From Renibacterium sp. (GTDB lineage Bacteria > Actinomycetota > Actinomycetes > Actinomycetales > Micrococcaceae), in contig JAFOLH010000006.1 in assembly GCA_017419405.1 (NCBI GenBank), positions 1 through 64,000 of the forward strand: a stretch of DNA of 64,000 nt. The letters are read 5' to 3'. The notes under the pieces were generated by a model. That model made no database searches and was not told where the DNA came from. It saw only the letters and a program-made list of their open reading frames with translations. A program made the translations under genes and the position numbers. How positions within the stretch are numbered: position 1 is the first letter of the stretch; the number at the start of each line of letters is the position of its first letter. Positions 34,576 to 42,953 of this stretch are shown one piece after another.

Positions 34576-35460
34576 ATGGCGAATATGCCCGCTGCCGAAG
34601 TGCCGATCGACGAAGCATTGGTCACCCGTTTGCTCCGTGAACAACACCCCGACTTGGCACATCTACCTGTACACACATTATCGAATGGTTGGGATAACGC
34701 GGTCTTCCGACTCGGTTCGGATTTCGTGGTCCGGTTGCCGCGTCGGGAGATCGCAGTCCAACTATTGCGCAATGAACAACTATTCTTGCCGCAGATCGCG
34801 GAACTGACCAGCCTGCCCTTGCCGGTTCCGATCCGGATCGGCCGGCCGGGAGCGCATTTTCCCTGGCCTTGGACCATCGGCCCTTGGTTCGCCGGTCGAC
34901 CGGCGATCGATTCCGCCCCCAGCGAACACTGCGGTTTGGTCGGGCAACTCGCCGAATTCGTCATTGCGCTGCACCGGCCGGCTGCCGCGGATGCCCCGCA
35001 GAACCCGGTCCGCGGGGTGCCATTACGACGTCGGGACCGGGCCTTCCGGCACCGGATGGAGACGCTCGACACCGCTCATTCGGCCCAGATCATCGCGGTT
35101 TGGGAAGAAGTCCTGGAGATTCCGGAATGGCAATACGAACCGTTTTGGATCCATGGCGACCTGCACTCCGCGAACATCCTGGTGCAACAGCAGCGGATCA
35201 GCGCGATCATCGACTTCGGCGATATGGCCGGTGGCGATCCCGCAGTCGACCTGGCAGCGGGCTGGATCCTTTTCGATGCCGAAGCCAGATCCCGCTTCGA
35301 ACAAGAGGTGGGCGCCGCACTCGGCCCCGATCCGGCGTTGTGGCAACGGGCCCGGGGTTGGGCGCTGAATCTGGGCACTGCATTGCTCGCCAACTCGGAC
35401 GACAATCCGCAGTTCCGGGCCTTGGGCGATCACGTGGTGAACGCAGTGCTGGCCGACTGA
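34576..35460 (+). CDS. Aminoglycoside phosphotransferase (APH)-family kinase
   Basis: The protein has 294 residues. The catalytic loop is FWIHGDLHSANILVQQ and the metal-binding segment AIIDFGDMAGGDPAVDLAAGWILF, both diagnostic of APH/choline-kinase-like proteins; the N-terminal lobe (GWDNAVFRLGSDFVVRLPRRE) holds the nucleotide lysine region. Many such proteins phosphorylate small metabolites and not antibiotics, so resistance should not be assumed. AAGGA precedes ATG. It is divergent from the ROK gene. Confidence 0.85.
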   Translation: MANMPAAEVPIDEALVTRLLREQHPDLAHLPVHTLSNGWDNAVFRLGSDFVVRLPRREIAVQLLRNEQLFLPQIAELTSLPLPVPIRIGRPGAHFPWPWTIGPWFAGRPAIDSAPSEHCGLVGQLAEFVIALHRPAAADAPQNPVRGVPLRRRDRAFRHRMETLDTAHSAQIIAVWEEVLEIPEWQYEPFWIHGDLHSANILVQQQRISAIIDFGDMAGGDPAVDLAAGWILFDAEARSRFEQEVGAALGPDPALWQRARGWALNLGTALLANSDDNPQFRALGDHVVNAVLAD

Positions 35461-35515
35461 CCCAGCACCCTCCAGCCGTCCGGGCAGCCATCGTCCCGAG
35501 CCGGCATCGGCCCCG

Positions 35516-36676
35516 TCAGCGGCGGGTGGATTCCAGCACGGTGAACTTCGGGCCTTGTGCGATCGCCCGGCTCGGGCCGATGGTTCGCTGCAACACCGGC
35601 CGATAGTCCAAATGCCGGTTGTAGACGGTCCACAGCCGACCGCCCGGTGCCAGCAAGCGCGCCGCCGCGGCGAAGAGCTTCAAGGCGACGCCAGTGTGCA
35701 CCGCCGCGCCACTGTGGAACGGCGGATTCAGCAGGATGAAGTCGGCGCAGCCTGCCGGTAGGCTCTGCCCGGCATCGTCCTGCAAGACCGTCACGTTCCG
35801 CGCGCCGTTGGCGGCCGCCGTCGCCGTAGCAGATCGGATCGCGGCCTCCGAACGGTCGGTCGCGATGACCTTCGATTCGGGCCGCAGCAATGCCGCCCGG
35901 GTGGCCAGCAGGCCCGTGCCGCACCCCAGATCGATCACCGTGCCGACCTGTGGCAGCTGCGGTTCGGTCAGCGAATCGAACAAAAACCTGGTGCCGATGT
36001 CCAGGGCGGCGCCGGCAAATACCGCGCCATGCGCCCGGACCTCGAGCTCCAGCCCGGGCGCCGCTTGGACCGTGGCAGACAGCGGGAACCCCACTGCGTC
36101 GGTCGGCAACGCCGGATCGGTCGCGGTCAGCAGCCGGGACTTCTGTTGCGCCAGTGAAGCGCGGACCGTGCCGAAATACCGGGCGAGCACCGCGTTCATC
36201 GCCAGGCTCATGTGTTTGACCCGACCGGCTGCCAACAGCACCGCCCCGGGATCGGCATGGCGCGCAATCGCCTGCGCCGTCTGCTCCAACTCGGCCAATC
36301 CCCTGGGCAGCTTCAGCAGGACCAAGCGGGCACCGCTGAGCAACGCCGCGCCGCCGTCGACGAGCAAGGAACGCTGCCGGGCGCCGAGCTCGATGCCCAG
36401 CCGCTCGCCGTTTTCACGCAAAGCCTGCTCACCGGTGCAGAGGTCTTGCTGCACCCGGATCCCCTTGACGCCGAATCGGGCGGCCATGCCGAAGGACAGG
36501 GCACCGTAGGAGTCGTTCAGCAGCACCAGTTGATCAGCCGGCTCGGCCAGATCCGGCAGATACTGCGCCACAGCCTCGAGCAGATATCCATCGCTGGCGT
36601 CCCAGGCGAAGAGATTCGCAGCCTCTACGTCTGGTGAGCGGCGCAGATCGCTCAGTTGGAAGGAGTCGGGGTTCAT
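35516..36676 (-). CDS. RlmG/RsmC-like 23S/16S rRNA guanine-N2 methyltransferase
   Basis: The protein has 386 residues in two domains. The N-terminal half (residues 1-190) is a degenerate methyltransferase-like fold. The C-terminal half has the SAM motif GTVIDLGCGTGLLATRAALLRPESKVIATDRSEAA and the catalytic ADFILLNPPFHSG (NPPFH), the signature of RsmC and RlmG. These modify guanine 1207 of 16S or 1835 of 23S rRNA. The target cannot be assigned from motif alone; the length fits RlmG slightly better. Confidence 0.85.
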   Translation of the reverse strand: MNPDSFQLSDLRRSPDVEAANLFAWDASDGYLLEAVAQYLPDLAEPADQLVLLNDSYGALSFGMAARFGVKGIRVQQDLCTGEQALRENGERLGIELGARQRSLLVDGGAALLSGARLVLLKLPRGLAELEQTAQAIARHADPGAVLLAAGRVKHMSLAMNAVLARYFGTVRASLAQQKSRLLTATDPALPTDAVGFPLSATVQAAPGLELEVRAHGAVFAGAALDIGTRFLFDSLTEPQLPQVGTVIDLGCGTGLLATRAALLRPESKVIATDRSEAAIRSATATAAANGARNVTVLQDDAGQSLPAGCADFILLNPPFHSGAAVHTGVALKLFAAAARLLAPGGRLWTVYNRHLDYRPVLQRTIGPSRAIAQGPKFTVLESTRR

Positions 36677-36830
36677 TCCTCCAGGGTATCCAGCACCGAA
36701 CGCTCCACCTGCATTCTCGGAACCGGTCCTGCCGGTCTGTCGCGGCGCAGAACGACCGCTGCGACCCTTGCTGCTCCGCGTCCCGGGCTAATCTGGGCTT
36801 TGTCTCCGATCCGCAGTGGAAAGCCAGGTC

Positions 36831-37247
36831 ATGTTCGAATCCGACGAGGTCTTCAGTTCTTTCTCCTGCGACGACATCCACGCCGCACGGGAGTTCTATT
36901 CGGCAATCCTCGGCTTCCGGATCACCGAACACCGGGGGATGCTCTCGCTCCATCTGGGCCCAAGCCGAACCCACTTGATCTATGCCAAGGCGGACCACCT
37001 GCCGGCCAGCTATACCGCGCTCAACCTGCCCGTGGCCGACGTCGAAGCCGCGGTGGGCGAACTCGCGGCCCGAGGCGTGATGGTGGAAAAGTTCCCGGGA
37101 GTGGACGACGACGGCATCATGCGGCAGGGCGGTGCTCTGATCGCCTGGTTCAAGGACCCAGCCGGCAACATCATTTCGGTGATCGACAAACGGCGGAGCG
37201 CCCCGGTCCGCACCGGAATCGCAGCCGGAGTCCGGGTCGAGCGCTGA
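36831..37247 (+). CDS. VOC-family protein (tandem copy 1)
   Basis: The protein has 138 residues from ATG at 36831; a GTG five codons earlier is possible. It has EVFSSFSCDDIHAAREFYSAILGF at the start and GGALIAWFKDPAGNIISVI at the end, the paired halves of a VOC domain. A paralogue follows at 37380 with the same ending and the same register. The extra C-terminal tail (DKRRSAPVRTGIAAGVRVER) is absent in the paralogue. No metal ligand set can be confirmed. Confidence 0.82.
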   Translation: MFESDEVFSSFSCDDIHAAREFYSAILGFRITEHRGMLSLHLGPSRTHLIYAKADHLPASYTALNLPVADVEAAVGELAARGVMVEKFPGVDDDGIMRQGGALIAWFKDPAGNIISVIDKRRSAPVRTGIAAGVRVER

Positions 37248-37379
37248 ATCAGCCCGGCCCGGACTCCCGAACCGACTCCGACCGGTGTAGATTCGGGCTT
37301 GGGCGGCCATCCTGTGCTTCGCCGCAAAATGTGCCGTGCCAGCAGATCTGCCGACGCCAACAGCCCGGAGGGACCGACC

Positions 37380-37742
37380 ATGTTCAACGTTTCGCAGACT
37401 TTCAGTGGCTTTTCCAGCAACGACTTGCCCGCCGCGAAATCCTTTTACGCCGAAAAACTCGGGTTGCAGGTGTCCGAGCAGAATGGCATGCTCTCGCTCG
37501 ACCTCGAAGGCCGGCACCATTTGATCTATCCGAAGCCGGACCACGAGCCGGCGACTTATACCGTGTTGAATTTCCCGACCCCCGATATCGAAGCCACGAT
37601 CGACGAACTGCGCGCCCGAGGCGTGGAATTCGAGAAGTACCCGGGTGTGGACGAACGCGGCATCAACCGGCACGGCGGACCGTTGATCGCCTGGTTCAAG
37701 GACCCTGCCGGCAATATCCTTTCCGTGATCGAACAGCCGTGA
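37380..37742 (+). CDS. VOC-family protein (tandem copy 2)
   Basis: The protein has 120 residues from ATG at 37380, which has GGAGGG 7 bases upstream. FSGFSSNDLPAAKSFYAEKLGLQVSEQNGMLSLDL and the end GPLIAWFKDPAGNILSVIEQP match the preceding paralogue closely, so the two arose by local duplication. It converges with the MerR-type gene (13 bases between stops). The function is unknown. Confidence 0.85.
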   Translation: MFNVSQTFSGFSSNDLPAAKSFYAEKLGLQVSEQNGMLSLDLEGRHHLIYPKPDHEPATYTVLNFPTPDIEATIDELRARGVEFEKYPGVDERGINRHGGPLIAWFKDPAGNILSVIEQP

Positions 37743-37755
37743 TCGAACACCCCGG

Positions 37756-38583
37756 TCAGCCGCCGGCTTTGACCACCGGTTCCTGCAACTCGGTGACCCA
37801 GGTTTCCGGGCGGTCGTTGCAGGCATAGTCGAGGTAAACTTCCCGATTCAGCCCCACTGAGGTGTAGCCGCTGGCTTCGATCCATCGGGCCAGGGTCTGG
37901 ATGGTCGGCATCACCTTGTCCATCGGGCCCCGATGCACAATGGTCGCGGCCTGCGCCACCGCCGGCAATTCGACGATCTTGAACACGCCGTCGCTGATCG
38001 CCGCGGCGTCCACCGGAGCGGCCGCATGGACCACCACTCCGCCGCCGTCGGCGGTTTCGTAGTAGGCGATTCCCGGCCCGCTGGAATTGATCCCGGCGGC
38101 CGCGAGCCGTCGATACAACTCGGGATACAACGGCTGGATCACCGGGCCGATCGACTCGGGTTCGAAACTTTCCGCCCGGCCGACCAATTCCGCGACCCGG
38201 ACGGCCGGCAAGCTCTTGATCTGGATGTCATCCTGGGGCATGGCGCCCTCGCTTTCAATCAGTTGGAGCCTCGCTTCGACATTGCCCAGCCGAGTCCGGT
38301 CGATGGCCAATTGCGCCTGCAATTCGGCCTGGCGCAGCCGCAGCATGCCGCGCAACTGTTCCGGGCTGAGCCGGTCGTCGATGATCGAACCGACTTGCTC
38401 CAAAGTGAAGCCCAGTTCTTTCAAGGCGACGATCCGGTTCAACCGGGCCAATTGCCCGGCAGCATAGTTCCGGTAGCCGGCGTGCCGCACCACTGCGGGG
38501 CGCAACAGCCCGATCGCGTCGTAGTGCCGCAACATCCGTACCGATACCTGGCCAAGTCTGGCGAAATCTCCGATGGTGAACAT
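37756..38583 (-). CDS. MerR-family regulator with GyrI-like effector domain
   Basis: The protein has 275 residues. The MerR winged helix is residues 1-70 (FTIGDFARLGQVSVRMLRHYDAIGLLRPA, then RLNRIVALKELGFTLEQVG), a coiled-coil linker spans about 75-115 (LRQAELQAQLAIDRTRLGNVEARLQLIE), and a GyrI-like/BmrR C-terminal domain follows (IKSLPAVRVAELVGR ... YLDYACNDRPETWVTELQEPV). The layout is that of BmrR-like multidrug-sensing activators. A perfect dyad in a 19-base promoter spacer lies just upstream and indicates autoregulation. Confidence 0.92.
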   Translation of the reverse strand: MFTIGDFARLGQVSVRMLRHYDAIGLLRPAVVRHAGYRNYAAGQLARLNRIVALKELGFTLEQVGSIIDDRLSPEQLRGMLRLRQAELQAQLAIDRTRLGNVEARLQLIESEGAMPQDDIQIKSLPAVRVAELVGRAESFEPESIGPVIQPLYPELYRRLAAAGINSSGPGIAYYETADGGGVVVHAAAPVDAAAISDGVFKIVELPAVAQAATIVHRGPMDKVMPTIQTLARWIEASGYTSVGLNREVYLDYACNDRPETWVTELQEPVVKAGG

Positions 38584-38592
38584 AACCCCTCC

Positions 38593-38623
38593 TGTCTACG
38601 GGCTGACACCGTGTCAGGGTCAA
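38593..38623 (-). promoter_or_regulatory. MerR-type promoter with operator
   Basis: On the minus strand TTGACC (38623-38618) and TAGACA (38598-38593) are separated by 19 bases, the long spacer typical of MerR-activated promoters, and the spacer contains CTGACAC-G-GTGTCAG (38617-38603), an exact dyad. The -10 element is so close to the ATG (38583) that the transcript would have a very short or no leader. Confidence 0.55.
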
Positions 38624-39603
38624 GCGTTTCGGCCGAACCAGACTTCGGGGTTGATCATGTTGCTTGGCGCACCGGCGGCATAATCGTTGATCTGGTCGAA
38701 GATGTCGCCGAACTGCAGATCCCACTCCTCCTCGGTGACGTACCCGATGTGCGGCGTCGCCAAAACCTTGGGCGAGCTGAGCAGCGGATCCAGCGGATCC
38801 AACAAGGGCTCGGCGTCGAAAACATCCACAGCAGCGGCACCGGGCCGGCCCTGCTCCAAGGCGGCGAGCAACGCACCCGGTTGGATCAGCGCCGCACGGC
38901 TGGTGTTGACCAAAATGGCGGTCGGCTTCATCCGAGCCAGGTCCGCCGCGCCGACGATCCCCTTGGTGGCCGGTACCGCGCGCATATGCAACGAAAGCAC
39001 ATCCGCTTGGCTGAAGAAGTCCGCCTGGTCGGCCGCTACCGGATAGCCGTCCGCTGTTGCCCTGGCGCGTGCCGCCGCACTCCCCCAGACCAAGACCTGC
39101 AGGCCGAAGGCCGCGCCGTAACCGGCCACCACCTTGCCGATCCGGCCGTAGCCGAAGATGCCCAACGTCTGGCCGCGGAGCGTTCGGCCGACCCCGGTCT
39201 GCCAGTTTCCGGCCCGCAGCGAATTCACTTGTTGCGGGATCTGCCGAGCACTGGCCATGATCAATGCCCAGGTCAGCTCTGCGGCCGCATAGGACGGCGT
39301 GTCCGCATGCAGGTCCGAACAGAGCAGCACTCCGTTGTCGGTGCACGCGGCCACGTCGACGTGCGGATAAACGCTGCGCTGGCTGATCAATTGCAGCTTC
39401 GGCAGTGCGGCCAGCAAATCCGCGGTGATCGCCGTCCGCTCGCGGATCAGCACCAGGGCATCGGCATCCGCCAGGCGCGCCGCCAGCGCCGCGGTGTCCT
39501 GCACGTGATCGTGCCAGACCGTGACCTCGTGAGCATCGAGTTTCCGAAAGCAGGGCAAGCCGCGCAAGGTGTCGAAATAGTCATCCAGAATGCTGATCTT
39601 CAT
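38620..39603 (-). CDS. D-isomer-specific 2-hydroxyacid dehydrogenase family protein
   Basis: The protein has 327 residues. The NAD motif is [28 protein letters not shown]. Active-site elements are [20 protein letters not shown] (Arg), [11 protein letters not shown] (Glu) and [15 protein letters not shown] (His). These match the D-2-hydroxyacid dehydrogenase family, near the phosphoglycerate dehydrogenase-like branch without an ACT domain. The stop codon overlaps the -35 element of the MerR promoter. The substrate is unknown. Confidence 0.9.
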   Translation of the reverse strand: MKISILDDYFDTLRGLPCFRKLDAHEVTVWHDHVQDTAALAARLADADALVLIRERTAITADLLAALPKLQLISQRSVYPHVDVAACTDNGVLLCSDLHADTPSYAAAELTWALIMASARQIPQQVNSLRAGNWQTGVGRTLRGQTLGIFGYGRIGKVVAGYGAAFGLQVLVWGSAAARARATADGYPVAADQADFFSQADVLSLHMRAVPATKGIVGAADLARMKPTAILVNTSRAALIQPGALLAALEQGRPGAAAVDVFDAEPLLDPLDPLLSSPKVLATPHIGYVTEEEWDLQFGDIFDQINDYAAGAPSNMINPEVWFGRNA

Positions 39604-39655
39604 AATCGACAGCCTGGTACCCGCGCGGCAGTCTGTCCAGAGCCGGCCCGGAGAA

Positions 39656-40630
39656 TCAGTCCACGGTCAACCCGGGAATTCCTACCGGCAAGCCGAGTGA
39701 TTCCAAGTAGACCAGGTGGCTTGCGGTCTCGGCCAAAGCGAGCCGCAGCGTATAGCCGCGCAGGGAATCCCAGCCCCGGGACCAGGTCAACACCTGGGCG
39801 ACGTCCCATACCGTGTGCGGGCTCTGTCCGGACACCACCTGCCGGACCTCCGCAGAACGCTGATCGGTATGCGCTTTGATCTGCGCGATTCGTTCGGCCA
39901 GTCCGCGGAACCGGTACTCGTGGCCGGGCAGGACCTCCAGGCCGCCGGGCAGATCCACCCGGTCCAACGAGGCGTAGTAGTCCGCCAATGGATTGGCAGC
40001 GCCGAATGACTCCAGCGAAATATGCGGGGTGATCCGGGGCAGGATATGGTCACCGGTCAACAACAGGGAGTTTGCCTCGTCGAGGAAACACAGGTGTCCC
40101 GGGGTGTGCCCGGGCGTCGCCAAGGCGCGTAACGAGAGACCGGGGACCGGCAGCTGCTCGCCGTCGGCGAAGCGCAGATCCGGCTCGCCGGACTGCCGGC
40201 TCTTCGCCAGGATCTCCGCAGTGAGGCAAACCTCCGGCAACCGATCGGCCGGCACACCCCACTCGCTCAGCTTCGACCGGTCCCCCGCCAGCAAATCGGC
40301 CGCGGAACCGGCATCGTCGCAGTACAGCCCCTCGTGTTCGCCGAGCCCGAGCCACGCCCCGGACGCGGCTTTCAGCCGGGCCGCCATGCCCAGGTGGTCC
40401 GGGTGGTAATGGCTGACCGCGATTCCGGTCAGCTCCGACGGCTGGAGGCCCGCGGTTCGCAGGCCCTCGACCAACTGCTGCCAACCGGCGTCGCTGTCCC
40501 AGCCCGGATCGACGAAAACCGCACCCTGGTCACTGCGCAAAAGGTAGCCCAGCGTGTAACGCAGCGGATTCCCCGGAAAAGCCAACGGAATCGACCAGAC
40601 CCCCGGACGCACTTCTTCGACCGCCGGCAT
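39656..40630 (-). CDS. MBL-fold metallohydrolase
   Basis: The protein has 324 residues from ATG at 40630, which has AGGA upstream; GTG at 40681 would add 17 residues. Metal motifs are [17 protein letters not shown] (HxHxDH), [15 protein letters not shown] and [14 protein letters not shown], followed by [18 protein letters not shown]-terminal helical domain carries family-specific [11 protein letters not shown]. This matches the glyoxalase II-like MBL group often found in lipid catabolic regions. Its promoter shares an operator with the thiolase operon, so it belongs to the same TetR regulon. It may be a thioesterase, by inference. Confidence 0.88.
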   Translation of the reverse strand: MPAVEEVRPGVWSIPLAFPGNPLRYTLGYLLRSDQGAVFVDPGWDSDAGWQQLVEGLRTAGLQPSELTGIAVSHYHPDHLGMAARLKAASGAWLGLGEHEGLYCDDAGSAADLLAGDRSKLSEWGVPADRLPEVCLTAEILAKSRQSGEPDLRFADGEQLPVPGLSLRALATPGHTPGHLCFLDEANSLLLTGDHILPRITPHISLESFGAANPLADYYASLDRVDLPGGLEVLPGHEYRFRGLAERIAQIKAHTDQRSAEVRQVVSGQSPHTVWDVAQVLTWSRGWDSLRGYTLRLALAETASHLVYLESLGLPVGIPGLTVD

Positions 40631-40731
40631 GGCTTTGTCCTGCCAGGCTTGGTGTTGGGCGAGCCCGGTAACAGTTATCACTGCGTTTTCACTTCCGATC
40701 GATCGGCACGAAAAAAGTAGTTGGCATCGCG

Positions 40732-40763
40732 TCAATAGTCCGCAATAATTGGCACCAGGTCAA
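40732..40763 (-). promoter_or_regulatory. Promoter and TetR operator of the MBL gene
   Basis: On the minus strand TTGACC (40763-40758) is 17 bases from GACTAT (40740-40735). The -10 is covered by the imperfect dyad CCAATTAT-N5-ACTATTGA (40752-40732). The same design occurs at 41621-41653. The rest of the stretch 40631-40931 shows nothing else that I can support. Confidence 0.6.
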
Positions 40764-40931
40764 CAAAACCGGCCACTCGGCTTGAGGATGTATCAACGTG
40801 AACGGCTATTGCGAAATCACTTACCGCCGCTCTGAGCATATTGCCACGAGCGCAATCAATCGAACGCAAGCGCACAACGGCTTGACCGGGGCGCCGCTCG
40901 GCGGGCATCCCCGGGCACCCCGGCGGGACGC

Positions 40932-41624
40932 ATGAGCCAGCTGCAACTTCCCCCGGAACCGGCAGAGCCCCGCTGGCAACGGCTCAGTCCGGATGCCCGC
41001 CGGGAACAGATCTTCAATTGCGCGAAACAACTGTTTTCGGATCTGCCCTATGCGGAAGTCTCCTTGAGCCAGATAGCCGGTGCGGCCGGCGTCGCCCGCG
41101 GCTTGGTCAACCACTACTTCGGTTCGAAACGGGAGATCTACCTCGAGGTCATCCGGGAAACCTCGACCATGCCCGCAATGGATTTCAACAGCTTCGCCGA
41201 CGGCACCATGGCGCAGCGCGTCGACGCCGGCGTGGCCTGGTTTTTGGACTACCTGGAGACCGCGGGAATCGCCTGGCTTTCCGCCATGGGCTCCAACGGG
41301 CTGGGCAAGGACCCCGAACTCGAACAGATCCTCATCGAGGCGGAGAATGTATCGGTCGACCGGCTGATGGCAGCAATGGGACTCAGCGCTTCCGGGGCGA
41401 AACACACCCAGATCAGGGCGATGCTCCGGGTCTTCGGCCAGCTGGCCCGCAGCGGCGGCCGGGAATGGCTGGTGCGCAAGACGCTCAGCAAAAAGCAGAC
41501 CCACGCTTTGCTCGCCGGAGCGCTTTTCGCGATCATCGACGAAGCCATTCCGCAAACCGTCGACTCCGGCCGTGAACCTTTGCAAGCCCGGTCAACCGAA
41601 GCCGGCAAGAAGCGATCCCATTGA
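40932..41624 (+). CDS. TetR-family transcriptional regulator
   Basis: The protein has 230 residues. The helix-turn-helix is residues 22-70 ([52 protein letters not shown]). A helical ligand domain follows to about residue 215. It lies between the divergent MBL gene and the thiolase operon; operator-like dyads sit on both sides, one of them just after its stop codon. It is the obvious regulator of both units and perhaps binds an acyl-CoA. The basic C-terminal tail (EAGKKRSH) is short. Confidence 0.9.
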   Translation: MSQLQLPPEPAEPRWQRLSPDARREQIFNCAKQLFSDLPYAEVSLSQIAGAAGVARGLVNHYFGSKREIYLEVIRETSTMPAMDFNSFADGTMAQRVDAGVAWFLDYLETAGIAWLSAMGSNGLGKDPELEQILIEAENVSVDRLMAAMGLSASGAKHTQIRAMLRVFGQLARSGGREWLVRKTLSKKQTHALLAGALFAIIDEAIPQTVDSGREPLQARSTEAGKKRSH

Positions 41625-41653
41625 CCCTGCGCCAATAGTCTTGCACTATTGGC
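41621..41653 (+). promoter_or_regulatory. Promoter and TetR operator of the thiolase-ETF operon
   Basis: TTGACC (41621-41626) is 17 bases from CACTAT (41644-41649). A perfect dyad, GCCAATAGT-N5-ACTATTGGC (41631-41653), overlaps the -10 element and would block transcription when occupied. The ribosome site of the first gene follows about 60 bases later. Confidence 0.7.
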
Positions 41654-41724
41654 ATGGTGACAACAACGCCGTCGGAACCGCCTTCGCAGGCCCGCACGAC
41701 GGACCAGAGAGAGGAAGTGCAGGC

Positions 41725-42936
41725 GTGAGTACCGAAGCCTTTATCTACGATGCGATCCGCACCCCGCGGGGGCGCGGCAAAAACGGCGCCTTGCATGGAA
41801 GCAAACCGATTTCGCTGCTCGTGGGCCAGATCAACGCGCTGCGCGAACGCAATCCGAATCTGGATGCCGAGCTGATCGACGACGTCGTCCTCGGCGTGGT
41901 ATCCCCGGTCGGCGATCAAGGCGCGGTGATCGCCCGCACGGCGGCGCTGGCCGCCGGACTGCCGAACACTGTGGCCGGCGTGCAGTTGAACCGCTTTTGC
42001 GCCTCCGGCTTGGAAGCGGTCAATACCGCCGCGCAGAAGGTCCGATCCGGCTGGGACCGGCTGATCATCGCCGGAGGCGTGGAATCGATGTCCCGGGTCC
42101 CGATCGGTTCCGACGGCGGCGCCTGGGCGATGGACCCGGCCACCAACTACGACACCTATTTCGTGCCGCAAGGCATCGGCGCCGACCTGATCGCCACGAT
42201 CGAAGGCTTCAGCCGTGACGACGTGGACCGCTACGCTGTGCAATCCCAGCAACGCGCCGAACATGCCTGGAGCAACGGCTACTTCAGCAATTCGGTGGTC
42301 CCGGTCACCGATCAGAATGGCCTGCTCATCCTGGACCACGACGAGCACCGTCGCCCCGGTTCCACGGTCGAGTCCCTGGGGGCGCTGAAACCGGCATTCG
42401 CCGGCATGGGCGAACTGGGCGGCTTCGATGCGGTGGCCCTGCAGAAGTACCACGACGTCGAGCAGATCGACCACGTGCATACCGCGGCGAACTCCTCCGG
42501 CATCGTCGATGGCGCGGCCCTGGTCCTGGTCGGATCCGAGCAGGTGGGCGTGGAACTCGGATTGACCCCCCGGGCGCGGATCGTAGCCACCGCCACCAGC
42601 GGCGCCGACCCCACGATCATGCTCACCGGCCCCACGCCGGCAACCCGGAAACTGCTCGAGACGGCCGGTCTGACCGTGGCCGACATCGATCTCTTCGAAA
42701 TCAACGAAGCCTTCGCCTCAGTGGTCCTGAAGTACCAACGGGACTTGGACATTCCGACCGAGAAACTGAACGTCAACGGCGGGGCCATCGCGATGGGGCA
42801 CCCGCTCGGCGCCACCGGCGCGATGATCCTGGGAACCATGGTCGACGAGCTCGAACGCCGTAACCTGCGCCGCGCCGTCATCACCTTGTGCATCGGCGGC
42901 GGCATGGGCGTCGCCACTCTGATCGAACGCGTCTAG
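41725..42936 (+). CDS. Acetyl-CoA acyltransferase (thiolase, FadA-type)
   Basis: The protein has 403 residues from GTG at 41725, with GAGGAAG upstream. The catalytic residues are visible: Cys92 ([14 protein letters not shown]), His359 ([11 protein letters not shown]) and Cys389 ([11 protein letters not shown]). [13 protein letters not shown] and [14 protein letters not shown] are further thiolase landmarks. It cleaves 3-ketoacyl-CoA to acetyl-CoA and a shortened acyl-CoA in beta-oxidation. It is the first gene of a five-gene operon with a FadB-like fusion, the two ETF subunits and a b-type cytochrome, under the TetR operator. Confidence 0.95.
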   Translation: MSTEAFIYDAIRTPRGRGKNGALHGSKPISLLVGQINALRERNPNLDAELIDDVVLGVVSPVGDQGAVIARTAALAAGLPNTVAGVQLNRFCASGLEAVNTAAQKVRSGWDRLIIAGGVESMSRVPIGSDGGAWAMDPATNYDTYFVPQGIGADLIATIEGFSRDDVDRYAVQSQQRAEHAWSNGYFSNSVVPVTDQNGLLILDHDEHRRPGSTVESLGALKPAFAGMGELGGFDAVALQKYHDVEQIDHVHTAANSSGIVDGAALVLVGSEQVGVELGLTPRARIVATATSGADPTIMLTGPTPATRKLLETAGLTVADIDLFEINEAFASVVLKYQRDLDIPTEKLNVNGGAIAMGHPLGATGAMILGTMVDELERRNLRRAVITLCIGGGMGVATLIERV

Positions 42937-42953
42937 GCCGAAGGAAATCACCG

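Noticed and set aside
34576-35460. Antibiotic-resistance reading of the APH-like kinase
   Set aside because: The motifs show only the kinase superfamily. Most chromosomal members act on ordinary metabolites.
37756-38583. TipA-type reading of the MerR protein
   Set aside because: The C-terminal domain looks like the GyrI/BmrR type, not the TipAS fold.
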